Positions 25,415 through 33,296 of a stretch of DNA of 64,000 bases are shown one piece after another (position 1 is the stretch's first letter; each line of letters begins with the position of its first letter). The notes under the pieces are model-generated. The model worked only from the letters and a program-made list of their open reading frames with translations. It did not search any database and was not told where the DNA came from. The position numbers and the translations under genes were made by a program. Source of the DNA: Pontibacter mangrovi (GTDB lineage Bacteria; Bacteroidota; Bacteroidia; Cytophagales; Hymenobacteraceae); NCBI RefSeq assembly GCF_006385705.1, contig NZ_VFRQ01000002.1, positions 62,001 to 126,000 of the forward strand, in the 5' to 3' direction.

Positions 25415-26284
25415 ATGATATTAATTGCTGACAGCGGCTCAACAAAAACAGACTGGCGCTTGGTTACCAGTGATGCCGTGCTGGGCCAGGCACAGACTGC
25501 CGGATTTAACCCGATGTACCAGGATGCAGATGAGATATACCAGGAAGTGCATGACGTGCTGTTGCCACAGCTAAACGACCAGGTTCCTACGGCCATCTAC
25601 TTTTACGGCGCCGGCTGCAGCTCCCCCGACCGCAACAAGCGCGTAGAGGATGCGCTGCGCCGCATTTTTCCGGAGGCCGAACTGCACGTAGACCACGACC
25701 TGCTGGGCGCCGCGCGCGCGCTTTGCGGCCGCAAGCCAGGCATCGCCTGTATTCTGGGCACTGGCTCCAACACCTGCCTGTACGATGGTGCCGATATCAT
25801 AGACAATGTGCCGTCGCTGGGCTTTTTGCTGGGCGATGAGGGCAGCGGCGCCTACATGGGCAAGCTGCTGATTAAGGCATACTTGTACCGCGAGCTGCCG
25901 GAAGACCTGGCTACATCGCTTACAAACACCTATAACCTGACAAAAGACGGTATCTTGGATACGCTCTACAGCTCCTCGATGCCAAGCCGCTACATGGCTA
26001 CGTTTGCCCGCTTCGTGCACGAAAAGCAGAAGCACCCGGTTATCCATGGTATGATCTATGAGAACTTCTCGGAGTTTTTTGAGCGCCATGTGGTAAAGTA
26101 TAAGGGCCACGAAACGCTGCCTGTAAACTTTGTAGGCTCTATTGCCTACCACTTTGGCGACACGCTGAAGCAGGTAGCCCAAAAGTATGGCCTGCACGTG
26201 GAGACGATCATCAAAAGCCCAAGCGAAGGGCTGATCCTGTACCACCAGGAGCTGTTGCAGACTTTTGGCACCCCGAACGCCTAA
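25415..26284 (+). CDS. BadF/BadG-family sugar kinase, probably N-acetylglucosamine/MurNAc kinase
   Basis: A 289-residue ASKHA-fold kinase. The phosphate loop IADSGSTKTDWRLV (3-16), the second nucleotide motif CILGTGSNTCLYDG (about 112-125) and FLLGDEGSGAYMGK are typical of N-acetylglucosamine kinases of the BadF/BadG/BcrA/BcrD family. The next gene is murQ, and in other bacteria a kinase of this family (MurK) phosphorylates both N-acetylmuramic acid and N-acetylglucosamine before MurQ cleaves the ether. A role in peptidoglycan sugar recycling is therefore inferred from context. A hairpin follows the stop, so coexpression with murQ may be limited. Confidence 0.9.
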   Translation: MILIADSGSTKTDWRLVTSDAVLGQAQTAGFNPMYQDADEIYQEVHDVLLPQLNDQVPTAIYFYGAGCSSPDRNKRVEDALRRIFPEAELHVDHDLLGAARALCGRKPGIACILGTGSNTCLYDGADIIDNVPSLGFLLGDEGSGAYMGKLLIKAYLYRELPEDLATSLTNTYNLTKDGILDTLYSSSMPSRYMATFARFVHEKQKHPVIHGMIYENFSEFFERHVVKYKGHETLPVNFVGSIAYHFGDTLKQVAQKYGLHVETIIKSPSEGLILYHQELLQTFGTPNA

Positions 26285-26295
26285 CGAATACTTCA

Positions 26296-26322
26296 AAGCC
26301 CGTGGTGCCTGCCACGGGCCTT
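26296..26322 (+). terminator. Hairpin after the sugar kinase gene
   Basis: Ten-base stem aagcccgtgg/ccacgggcct with a six-base loop, followed by TTCATTT. It lies between the kinase gene and murQ and may end or reduce readthrough. Confidence 0.65.
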
Positions 26323-26359
26323 CATTTAATTACCTTGTCAATCCCTAATCCCTAAAACT

Positions 26360-27184
26360 GTGTCTACTACCGAAACAGCGTCTAACTACGACGGGCTGGA
26401 GCACATGAGTGTGCACGAGCTGCTTGTAAATATTAACCGCGAAGACAAAACCGTTCCCCTGGCTGTAGAAAAGGCCATTCCGCAGATAGAAAAACTGGTG
26501 AACGCCACTGTAGAGTGCCTGCAGCAGGGCGGCCGGCTGTTCTACATCGGGGCTGGCACCAGCGGCCGCCTGGGTGTTGTAGATGCCTCTGAGTGCCCTC
26601 CTACCTATGGCGTGCCGCACGGCATGGTGGTTGGCATTATGGCAGGCGGCGATTCTGCCATTCGCAAGGCGGTAGAGTTTGCCGAGGATGACGCCGAGCA
26701 AGCCTGGAAAGACCTGCAGGAGCACAACATCAACGAAAAAGACATTGTGGTGGGAATTGCCGCCTCGGGCCGCACCCCATACGTAATCGGTGGACTGAAA
26801 GCCTGCCGTGAGCGCGGCATTGCCACCGGATGCGTGGTTTGCAACGCCGACAGTGCCGTAGCCGCCGCCGCGGAGTTTCCTGTGGAGGTTGTAACCGGCC
26901 CAGAGTTTGTAACCGGCAGCACCCGCATGAAAGCCGGCACCGGCCAAAAGCTGGCCCTGAACATGCTCACCACCTCTACCATGATTAAGCTGGGGCGCGT
27001 AAAAGGCAACAAGATGGTGGATATGCAACTATCTAACCTGAAGCTGGTTGACCGCGGCACCCGCATGGTGATGGAGGAGCTGAACATTGAAAGAGACGAG
27101 GCCAGCGACCTGCTGAAGAAGTATGGCAGCGTTCGGGCCGCTGTGGAGGCTTACCGCAACGGAAACCAACACCAGGTTTTATAA
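26360..27184 (+). CDS. murQ: N-acetylmuramic acid 6-phosphate etherase MurQ
   Basis: Cleaves the lactyl ether of MurNAc-6-phosphate to GlcNAc-6-phosphate and lactate during cell-wall recycling. The 274-residue SIS-domain protein has FYIGAGTSGRLGVVDASECP (about 62-81), IMAGGDSAIRKAVE, and TGSTRMKAGTGQKLALNM, all diagnostic of MurQ. The glutamate in DASECPPTY is the expected catalytic acid. Start is GTG at 26360 (STTETASNYDGLEHMS). Slightly shorter than E. coli MurQ but complete. Its kinase partner is likely the preceding gene. Confidence 0.95.
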   Translation: MSTTETASNYDGLEHMSVHELLVNINREDKTVPLAVEKAIPQIEKLVNATVECLQQGGRLFYIGAGTSGRLGVVDASECPPTYGVPHGMVVGIMAGGDSAIRKAVEFAEDDAEQAWKDLQEHNINEKDIVVGIAASGRTPYVIGGLKACRERGIATGCVVCNADSAVAAAAEFPVEVVTGPEFVTGSTRMKAGTGQKLALNMLTTSTMIKLGRVKGNKMVDMQLSNLKLVDRGTRMVMEELNIERDEASDLLKKYGSVRAAVEAYRNGNQHQVL

Positions 27185-27195
27185 CCAGAAAAAGC

Positions 27196-27230
27196 AGCGA
27201 GCGCCGGAGCAGATAACTCCGGCGCTCGCT
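27196..27230. terminator. Strong terminator between convergent genes
   Basis: Perfect 14-base GC-rich stem agcgagcgccggag/ctccggcgctcgct with a seven-base loop followed by TTTTTATAC on the plus strand. It separates murQ from the convergent gene at 27252. Confidence 0.92.
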
Positions 27231-27251
27231 TTTTATACTTTAAATCCGGTC

Positions 27252-28307
27252 CTAGTTCAGCGTCAGCCCCTCTAGCAGCACCTTCGCCGCCTCCTTGCTC
27301 GGCACCACGTAATTGGTCACCGACCAGGTATAGTTCAGCTTAAACCTATCATCGGTAGTGCTGTGCAGCACTTTGCGTTTGTAGTCCTCCAGCGGCTCCA
27401 GCCCCAGTTCTTTCCGCCGCTTGTCTATAAGCTGCTGCTCCTCTTCGCTTACTTTCATCACCAGGTAGTCATCCAGCTGCCCCAGTTCTTCATCGTCGGA
27501 GCAGCTACGGCAGTGAATTTTCACGAAGGCGCGTGAGCCATACTTGTTGCGCCCCGCCTGCTGGTCTAGCAGGTAAGCGGCGGGCTGCGGCGCCATCCGC
27601 CCCTGCTGCACTGCCTCCAGAAGCACTTCCGTAAAATCATGGCCTTTGCGCATCTTGGTTTGCCGCTCTATCACAATGCTGAAGCGCGGCAGCTGCTCCA
27701 GCGTGTCCGCCACCCCGATCAAATCCTCGCCCGGGTAACCGAACTCCTTTACCCAGCCCAGCAAAAGTTTGGTGTTGGCCTCCTCTATTTTGCGGATAGT
27801 GTCGCCGTGCACACGCATGCCTCCCTCGGCCTGCCTGAAGTACTGGTCGCGGGCGTACAGCTCATCCAGGTCGGCGCGCAGCTCCTGGTTATACGTGTGC
27901 TCATACTTGGTGCGGCGCTTAGGGTATTTCTTGGCAAACTTGCGCCAGCGCCTGCTGCCCTCCAGCGAGTCCAGCACCGGCTGCCCATGCAGGTACTCCA
28001 GGCTTACGCCTTTCTGCACGAGCTCCTCCAGGTAGTTAAACGCTTTCCGTTCTTTATCCTGCAGCAGGGCACAAATGGCGGCGTTGTAGTAGTCGCGGGC
28101 GAAGGGCGAGGGCACAGCGTCAAAAGCCTGCTCATAGGCTTCCAGCGCTTCTTCATACTGCCCCTCCACCACCAGCAGCTCTGCCTTGTTTATTTTGGGG
28201 TGATATACTTCGGTATAGTTGGGCCCATCGCCGGCACGCAGCGCAAAAGGCATAAGCGCCAGGCAAAAGAGCAAAAGCATCAAAGGTGTTTTTCTGAACA
28301 TAAGCAA
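27252..28307 (-). CDS. Secreted protein of unknown function with TPR-like start
   Basis: A 351-residue protein with a cleavable signal peptide (LMFRKTPLMLLLFCLALMPFALRA), starting at the first or third residue. The mature N-terminus has a repeat like a tetratricopeptide (AELLVVEGQYEEALEAYEQAFDAVPSPF), after which no known domain is evident. The C-terminal half has charged segments and a CRSC pair (about residue 270). No transmembrane helix. I do not recognise the family. It stands alone, facing murQ across a strong terminator. Confidence 0.7.
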   Translation of the reverse strand: MLMFRKTPLMLLLFCLALMPFALRAGDGPNYTEVYHPKINKAELLVVEGQYEEALEAYEQAFDAVPSPFARDYYNAAICALLQDKERKAFNYLEELVQKGVSLEYLHGQPVLDSLEGSRRWRKFAKKYPKRRTKYEHTYNQELRADLDELYARDQYFRQAEGGMRVHGDTIRKIEEANTKLLLGWVKEFGYPGEDLIGVADTLEQLPRFSIVIERQTKMRKGHDFTEVLLEAVQQGRMAPQPAAYLLDQQAGRNKYGSRAFVKIHCRSCSDDEELGQLDDYLVMKVSEEEQQLIDKRRKELGLEPLEDYKRKVLHSTTDDRFKLNYTWSVTNYVVPSKEAAKVLLEGLTLN

Positions 28308-28420
28308 AGGAAGCGGCGGGCATGGCTGCCATGCCCTTAATCTTTTAAAGGATGAATTTAGGTTTAGTTACGGCCTTTTCGGGAAAAACGCATAAAGCGG
28401 CATTTCATTGCCAGCACCTG

Positions 28421-28807
28421 TTAAACAGTGCCGGTTGCTGCCGGCTGCCGCAGCCAGGCCAGCGCCTGTTCTTTCTCGGCCATGTCAAAAGTATGCACCT
28501 CAACACTCGGGTTCAGAAAGCTTGCCAGCCGCCACTGCCCCTTCACCCAGTCTTTGTCTGTTACAATGGCATACCTGTCTATCTTCTCCTCCAGCCCTTT
28601 GAACTTTAGCTTCAGCATATCAAAAAACGACTGCACGCAGTCCCAGCCGCCGAAGCAGGAGAACTCAAAGTATACCTGTAGTTTGTCGTGATGGGCAGCC
28701 TTCTCCTCCAGTTGTTGCACCACAGCCCGCAGGCCAGCCTCATCCAAGTAGTGCTGCACAAGAAAGCCCGCCAGGCCTTCCTCTGGAAAGTCGATTATTG
28801 AAACCAT
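28421..28807 (-). CDS. STAS/SpoIIAA-like protein
   Basis: A 128-residue protein starting at ATG 28807 (MVSIIDFPEEGLAGFLVQ). The pattern with a strand-helix arrangement, an expected loop around FEFSCFGGWDC and IDRYAIVTDKDWVKG suggests the SpoIIAA-like (STAS/SEC14) family, common small proteins of unknown role in Bacteroidota and Proteobacteria. A longer in-frame start 40 residues upstream gives a basic, low-quality extension and is rejected. No neighbouring partner indicates its role. Confidence 0.75.
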   Translation of the reverse strand: MVSIIDFPEEGLAGFLVQHYLDEAGLRAVVQQLEEKAAHHDKLQVYFEFSCFGGWDCVQSFFDMLKLKFKGLEEKIDRYAIVTDKDWVKGQWRLASFLNPSVEVHTFDMAEKEQALAWLRQPAATGTV

Positions 28808-29076
28808 AGCATGGCAGAAATTTAGATTTGATGTTGAGCGCCTGATCGCCAGCCTGTTGCTGGGGCGGCCTATACTTTTCATACCGAGGTTACGGCTTTT
28901 CGGTTTCTTAACCCGAAGCCAAAACAATTATTACGGGCTATGGCAGCCACTTTTTGTCTACTATTTTTGTTAAACTATGGCTCCTGAGGCGTAAAATTCT
29001 ACCCGGCGCGCTCAACTTTGCGGTTGCGCCGGCAGTACATCTTTGCCAGCGGGAGCCGCAGCTATACTTTATACTT

Positions 29077-29646
29077 ATGCACACCATAGAACCATACTAT
29101 AACTGGATAGAAAAATACTCTGCCGCAGAGGATCCACGCTCCCCACTGTACGGGGCCGAAAACAGCCTCTCGCAGTACACCCATACTATTTACGGGTACT
29201 ATATACACCCGCAGTGGGACGATATAGACTCCGAAACGCTCTTTCTGAAGATCTTATACGCTGATTATGAGCTTGGCTTTGCCGTGATAGAGTTTATCGG
29301 CGAGTGGAACGACGCGCTCAACAACGACATCATGCAGCTAAAGCGCAACATCATAGACCCCATGGTGGAGGAAGGCATCAAGCACTTTATACTTATCGGG
29401 GAGAACGTGTTTAACTTCCACGGCTCCGACGACTCTTACTACGAGGAGTGGTTTGAGGATGTGGAGGACGGCTGGGTGGTGGCGCTCGGTTTCCAGGACT
29501 TTGTGCTGAGCGAGATGAAGAACTACAACCTGGATTACTACATCAACTACGGCGGCAACCTAGAGGAGATCCACTGGCGCACCTTTACCCCCAAACGCCT
29601 TTTTGCCCTTATCAACAGCCTGATCCAGAAGAGGCTGGGGCCATAG
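29077..29646 (+). CDS. Conserved hypothetical protein
   Basis: A 189-residue soluble protein starting MHTIEPYYNWIEKYSAAED at ATG 29077; a start at 28954 would include basic, non-typical sequence. It is rich in aromatic and acidic residues, with FAVIEFIGEWNDALNNDI and ILIGENVFNFHGSDDSYYEEW as recognisable blocks. No signal peptide, membrane segment or known domain is seen. I cannot assign a function. It is followed by a hairpin shared with the convergent small lipoprotein gene. Confidence 0.75.
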   Translation: MHTIEPYYNWIEKYSAAEDPRSPLYGAENSLSQYTHTIYGYYIHPQWDDIDSETLFLKILYADYELGFAVIEFIGEWNDALNNDIMQLKRNIIDPMVEEGIKHFILIGENVFNFHGSDDSYYEEWFEDVEDGWVVALGFQDFVLSEMKNYNLDYYINYGGNLEEIHWRTFTPKRLFALINSLIQKRLGP

Positions 29647-29664
29647 CATAACGTATAAAAAGCG

Positions 29665-29699
29665 AACAGGGAGCGCCCGCTGGTGCAGGCCTCCCTGTT
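29665..29699. terminator. Hairpin between convergent genes
   Basis: Nine-base stem aacagggag/ctccctgtt with a 17-base loop. It lies between the hypothetical gene (plus) and the first small lipoprotein gene (minus) and may serve both. Confidence 0.6.
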
Positions 29700-29721
29700 T
29701 GGTATAGTGGTGTATTAAATG

Positions 29722-29928
29722 CTATTCTACAGCATCCTCTACTTCGTCAGCGCCTTCTTCCAGCTCATCACCGGCCTCATCGGCACCTTCTTCTATATCG
29801 TTGCCCATTTCTTCTGCGCTTTCCTCAACGCGGTCAGCATCGTTTTCAGCGGCATTTTCTGTGTTAGAGTCGCATGAGGCAAAGGAAAACAGGCCCAGTG
29901 CCAACAGCATAAATAATGGCTTTTTCAT
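29722..29928 (-). CDS. Tiny acidic lipoprotein 1
   Basis: A 68-residue lipoprotein: signal peptide MKKPLFMLLALGLFSFASC with Cys19 as lipid anchor, then about 50 residues of which almost half are Asp or Glu and only one is basic, in a quasi-repeat DEAGDELEEGADEVEDAVE. It is probably unstructured and exposed on a membrane. Two similar small acidic lipoproteins are encoded upstream on the same strand. A -7 box lies at 29958-29965. Function unknown. Confidence 0.8.
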   Translation of the reverse strand: MKKPLFMLLALGLFSFASCDSNTENAAENDADRVEESAEEMGNDIEEGADEAGDELEEGADEVEDAVE

Positions 29929-29957
29929 ATTTTCAGTTTTTAAATTTTATCAGTTAA

Positions 29958-29965
29958 CAAAAGTA
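29958..29965 (-). promoter_or_regulatory. Putative -7 box for lipoprotein 1
   Basis: TACTTTTG on the minus strand matches TAnnTTTG, 30 bases before the start codon. Confidence 0.45.
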
Positions 29966-29986
29966 CGCCCCAATACAGGCATTGCG

Positions 29987-30175
29987 TTATTCTATTACGG
30001 CGCTTGTATCGGCGTCTTCGGTCATGTCCTCCATTTCGTCGGCACTCTCTTCAGCCGCGTCTTCCATCTCCTCCTGCACTTCTTCCTGCTCCTCGGCTCT
30101 TTCCTCTGCAGGCGAGTCGCATGATGAAAAACTTACCAGGCTGGTCAGGGCCATAACATACAGTGCTTTTTTCAT
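29987..30175 (-). CDS. Tiny acidic lipoprotein 2
   Basis: A 62-residue lipoprotein with signal peptide MKKALYVMALTSLVSFSSC (Cys19) and a mature part rich in Glu and Asp (EERAEEQEEVQEEMEDAAEE). It follows the same plan as its two neighbours, with the cysteine at the same position and D-S next to it as in copy 1. No domain is recognisable. It may coat the outer membrane or bind cations; this is speculation. Confidence 0.78.
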   Translation of the reverse strand: MKKALYVMALTSLVSFSSCDSPAEERAEEQEEVQEEMEDAAEESADEMEDMTEDADTSAVIE

Positions 30176-30298
30176 GGTTTTGTGTGTTTAGTTATAAGGG
30201 ATACCCCATTCGCTCTGCCACAGCGCACACGGCTGACGCAGAAACATGCCAAACAATACGGAGCGCCTTAAATATGGTTATGAAAATATATGAAAAAG

Positions 30299-30329
30299 CC
30301 GAAAGGCACCCTTTTGAGGTGCCTTTCGG
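30299..30329 (-). terminator. Terminator of lipoprotein 3
   Basis: Perfect 12-base stem ccgaaaggcacc/ggtgcctttcgg with a seven-base loop; on the minus strand it is followed by TTTTTCATAT. A strong intrinsic terminator. Confidence 0.88.
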
Positions 30330-30369
30330 TTGTCCCGGCCATGCGCCGGGTGGTTTTTCTGGTTGCTGA

Positions 30370-30564
30370 TTACTCTACAGAAGCAGAGTCAACTGAAGTA
30401 GCAGCTGTGTCAGCCTCAACAGCAGTAGAATCTTCTACAACCGGAGCCTCTTCAACAGTAGTTTCTTCTACAGTTTCAACCTCAGCGGCTGTTTCTTCAG
30501 TGTTGTTGCAAGATGCAAAAGCGAACAGGCCAGCAACGAAAAGTAAACCAAATACTTTTTTCAT
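30370..30564 (-). CDS. Tiny acidic lipoprotein 3
   Basis: A 64-residue lipoprotein with signal peptide MKKVFGLLFVAGLFAFASC (Cys19) and a Glu/Val/Thr/Ala-rich tail (EETAAEVETVEETTVEEAPV) with no basic residue. The composition differs from copies 1 and 2 in being richer in Val and Thr. It has its own promoter (30593-30600) and terminator, so it is a separate transcription unit. Function unknown. Confidence 0.8.
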   Translation of the reverse strand: MKKVFGLLFVAGLFAFASCNNTEETAAEVETVEETTVEEAPVVEDSTAVEADTAATSVDSASVE

Positions 30565-30592
30565 GGTGTTTGATGTTTTTATAAATGAGGCG

Positions 30593-30600
30593 CAAATATA
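30593..30600 (-). promoter_or_regulatory. Putative -7 box for lipoprotein 3
   Basis: TATATTTG on the minus strand matches TAnnTTTG, 29 bases before the start codon. Confidence 0.5.
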
Positions 30601-30637
30601 CTACTATATACGAACCTCCAAATACACACCCGAAAAA

Positions 30638-31960
30638 TTATTTTTTCTTGAATAACAGCCTGATCGGCACACCTGTAAAGTCGAAGTGCTCGCGCATCCG
30701 GTTCTCCAGGTAGCGTGTGTACGACTCCTTCACGTACTGCGGCAGGTTACAGAAAAATGCAAACGTAGGGTTGTGCGTCGGTAGCTGCGTAATGTACTTG
30801 ATCTTGATGAACTTACCCTTTACGGCCGGTGGCGGGTAGCGCTCAATGTCCGGCAGCAGCAGGTCGTTCAGTTTGGAAGTCGGGATCTTACGCGTCTTGT
30901 TATCATATACCTCCATAGCCACCTCAATGGCTTTATGGATACGCTGCTTCGTCACCACCGAGGTAAAGATAATCGGCACATAAGCGATTGGCGCGATGCG
31001 GCTGTAGATCTCCTCCTCAAATTGCTTGGTGGTATGGGTGTCCTTCTCGATCAGGTCCCACTTATTCACCAGTATCACGATGCCTTTGCGGTTCTTCTCG
31101 GCCAGGGCAATGATGTTCACGTCCTGCGCCTCAATGCCGCGCGTGGCATCCAGGATCACAATACACACATCGGCATCCTCCAGGGCACGCACCGAACGCA
31201 GCACCGAGTAGAACTCAATGTCCTCGTTCACCTTGCTCTTACGGCGCAGACCGGCGGTATCCACAATGATAAACTCCTTGCCAAAAGCATTGTAGCGGGC
31301 ATGGATGGCGTCGCGGGTAGTGCCGGCAATATCGGTTACAATGTTGCGCTCATGGCCCAAAAGCAGGTTTACAAAGGATGACTTCCCAACGTTCGGACGG
31401 CCCAGCACGGCAATTTTCGGGATGCCGGCATCCGGGTCTTCCACGCCTTCATCCTTAAAGTGCTTCACCACCTCGTCCAGCAGCTCGCCGGTGCCGGAAC
31501 CGCTCTGCGAGGAGATCGGGTAAATATCGATGCCTACACCCAAAGAATAAAACTCGCCCATCTGGTGCATGCGCGCGTTGGTATCGGCTTTGTTGGCCAC
31601 CACGTACACCGGCTTGTCGGTGCGGCGCAGCACGTTGGCAAACTCCTCGTCCAGGCCCGTAAGGCCTGCGTCCACGTCCACCATAAAAAGGATCACGTCG
31701 GCCTCGTTCATGGCCAGTTCTACCTGTCGGTTGATCTCGGCCTCAAAAATATCGTCGGAGCCGTGCACGTAGCCACCCGTGTCTATCACGGTGAAATACT
31801 TGCCGCACCAGTCGCCGTGGCCGTAGCTGCGGTCGCGGGTTACGCCGCTCACGTTGTCCATGATGGCCTTGCGCTGGCCAATCAGGCGGTTAAAAAGCGT
31901 AGACTTGCCCACGTTGGGGCGGCCTACAATAGCAATGATGTTGGTTGACATCGAACTCAA
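30638..31960 (-). CDS. der: GTPase Der (EngA), 50S ribosome assembly
   Basis: Tandem-GTPase protein needed for maturation of the large ribosomal subunit. Two complete G domains are visible: GRPNVGKSTLFN with NKAD, and GRPNVGKSSFVN with NKWD, followed by a KH-like C-terminal domain (KGKFIKIKYITQLPTHNPTF). The 440 residues are the usual length. It lies 54 bases downstream of era on the same strand; the pair probably forms one transcription unit and both serve ribosome assembly. Confidence 0.98.
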   Translation of the reverse strand: MSSMSTNIIAIVGRPNVGKSTLFNRLIGQRKAIMDNVSGVTRDRSYGHGDWCGKYFTVIDTGGYVHGSDDIFEAEINRQVELAMNEADVILFMVDVDAGLTGLDEEFANVLRRTDKPVYVVANKADTNARMHQMGEFYSLGVGIDIYPISSQSGSGTGELLDEVVKHFKDEGVEDPDAGIPKIAVLGRPNVGKSSFVNLLLGHERNIVTDIAGTTRDAIHARYNAFGKEFIIVDTAGLRRKSKVNEDIEFYSVLRSVRALEDADVCIVILDATRGIEAQDVNIIALAEKNRKGIVILVNKWDLIEKDTHTTKQFEEEIYSRIAPIAYVPIIFTSVVTKQRIHKAIEVAMEVYDNKTRKIPTSKLNDLLLPDIERYPPPAVKGKFIKIKYITQLPTHNPTFAFFCNLPQYVKESYTRYLENRMREHFDFTGVPIRLLFKKK

Positions 31961-32013
31961 ATAAAAGTGTTAAAGTGCCCCCGGAGCACCGTGCCCCGAA
32001 GCTTTATGGTGCG

Positions 32014-32904
32014 CTACTCTTCGCGGTAGCCGAAGCGCCGAAGCAGCTTCTGGTCTGCCCGCCAGTTCTCGTTCACGCGCACGTATAAATCAAGAAATAT
32101 CTTTTTCTGGAAGAAGTCCTCCATATCGAGGCGGGCCTGCGTGCCTACCTTTTTCAGCGCCTCGCCTTTGTTGCCGATCACGATGCCTTTCTGGCTTCTG
32201 CGCTCCACAATAATCTCGGCCCGGATGCGGATGATGTCCTCCTCCTCCTTAAATTCCTCTATCACCACCTCGGTGCTGTAAGGGATTTCCTTTTTATAGT
32301 TGAGGAAGATCTTCTCGCGGATGATCTCGGACACAAAGAAACGCTCGGGCTTGTCGGTCAGTTCATCTTTCGGATAAAACGGCGGGTGCTGCGGCAGGTA
32401 GTGCAGCAAACGCCCGAACAGGTGCTCCAGCCCGAACTTATGCAAGGCGGAGATAGGCAGAATCTCGGTCGGGTTCATGTGCTCCTTCCAGTAAGCCACC
32501 TTCTCGTTCACCTCCTCCTCAGTGGCCTGGTCTATCTTGTTGATCAACAGAAGTATGGGCACCTTGGCGTGCTGAAGGCGCTTGATCACATCGTCTTCGT
32601 CGTGCTTCTCGTAAATGTCCGTCACGAAAAGGATGATGTCGGCGTCCTCCAGCGAGGTGCGCACAAAACCCATCATCGACTCGTGCAGCGCATACTGCGG
32701 CTTGATGATGCCGGGCGTGTCGGAGTAAACGATCTGGAAATCATCTCCGTTCAAAATGCCCATGATGCGGTGCCGCGTGGTCTGTGCCTTGGACGTGATG
32801 ATGGAGAGTTTCTCGCCCACCAGCGCGTTCATCAGCGTGGATTTACCCACATTCGGTTTGCCCACTATACTTACAAAACCGGCTTTGTGCGGTGTTTCGG
32901 CCAT
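32014..32904 (-). CDS. era: GTPase Era, 30S ribosome assembly
   Basis: GTPase that binds the 3' end of 16S rRNA during small-subunit maturation. Walker A GKPNVGKST (15-23), switch and DTPG motifs, NKID, and a C-terminal KH domain with GIVIGNKGEALKKVG give a textbook Era of 296 residues. It starts at ATG 32904 after a -7 box at 32934-32941, and is followed by der. Confidence 0.98.
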   Translation of the reverse strand: MAETPHKAGFVSIVGKPNVGKSTLMNALVGEKLSIITSKAQTTRHRIMGILNGDDFQIVYSDTPGIIKPQYALHESMMGFVRTSLEDADIILFVTDIYEKHDEDDVIKRLQHAKVPILLLINKIDQATEEEVNEKVAYWKEHMNPTEILPISALHKFGLEHLFGRLLHYLPQHPPFYPKDELTDKPERFFVSEIIREKIFLNYKKEIPYSTEVVIEEFKEEEDIIRIRAEIIVERRSQKGIVIGNKGEALKKVGTQARLDMEDFFQKKIFLDLYVRVNENWRADQKLLRRFGYREE

Positions 32905-32933
32905 ACTTCTAAATTTGAGGTTGCAAAATTACT

Positions 32934-32941
32934 CCTTTTTT
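32934..32941 (-). promoter_or_regulatory. Putative -7 box for era
   Basis: TAATTTTG on the minus strand matches TAnnTTTG, 30 bases before the era start codon. Confidence 0.5.
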
Positions 32942-32978
32942 ACGAAACCCCGTGAAAATGTGCAGATTTAGGTTTTAT

Positions 32979-33022
32979 AAAGACCTCGCAGTGTGCGCAG
33001 CTCCTGCGAGTGACTGTCTGGG
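32979..33022. repeat. CTCGCGG-type dispersed hairpin, copy 2
   Basis: Reads aaagacctcgcagtgtgcgc, then agctcctgcgagtgactgtc. It shares outer ends and stem position with 7076-7117, with compensating and non-compensating changes in the stem. Confidence 0.5.
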
Positions 33023-33060
33023 TGGATGGGCTGTTGCTCCGTAGCGTCAGACTCTCCTAA

Positions 33061-33123
33061 CGTAAGCGTCCGCTTGTGCTTCTTGTTACAAGTTCCATAG
33101 CAAGGCACAAGCGGACGCTTGCG
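33061..33123. repeat. GCACAAGCGGACGC inverted repeat
   Basis: Arms 33061-33079 (cgtaagcgtccgcttgtgc) and 33105-33123 (gcacaagcggacgcttgcg) are inverted copies with one mismatch in 19, around a 25-base loop. One arm recurs at 7586-7612 with flanking bases. Confidence 0.75.
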
Positions 33124-33263
33124 CCAGGACTTTCAACTTTCTAACTTTTTAACCTTCTAACTTTCTAACTCCAGAACAATCTGCCATACTTATCGCTTTA
33201 CGCTTCGTTGAACCTCTTGTGATAGACTGACAATTATCATGAAACAGAAAGAATTATACTTAG

Positions 33264-33271
33264 TATCTTTG
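33264..33271 (+). promoter_or_regulatory. Putative -7 box for hemH
   Basis: TATCTTTG matches TAnnTTTG, 25 bases before the hemH ATG. Confidence 0.5.
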
Positions 33272-33296
33272 CAACAGATAAGCACTTATACATTAC

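Larger units (their letters stand above)
32905..33296. other. Divergent repeat-rich spacer between era and hemH
   Basis: The 392 bases hold the era -7 box, a CTCGC hairpin repeat (32979-33022), the GCACAAGCGGACGC inverted repeat (33061-33123), a low-complexity tract of ACTTTCTAA words (33130-33172) and the hemH -7 box. No gene is supported. Confidence 0.6.
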
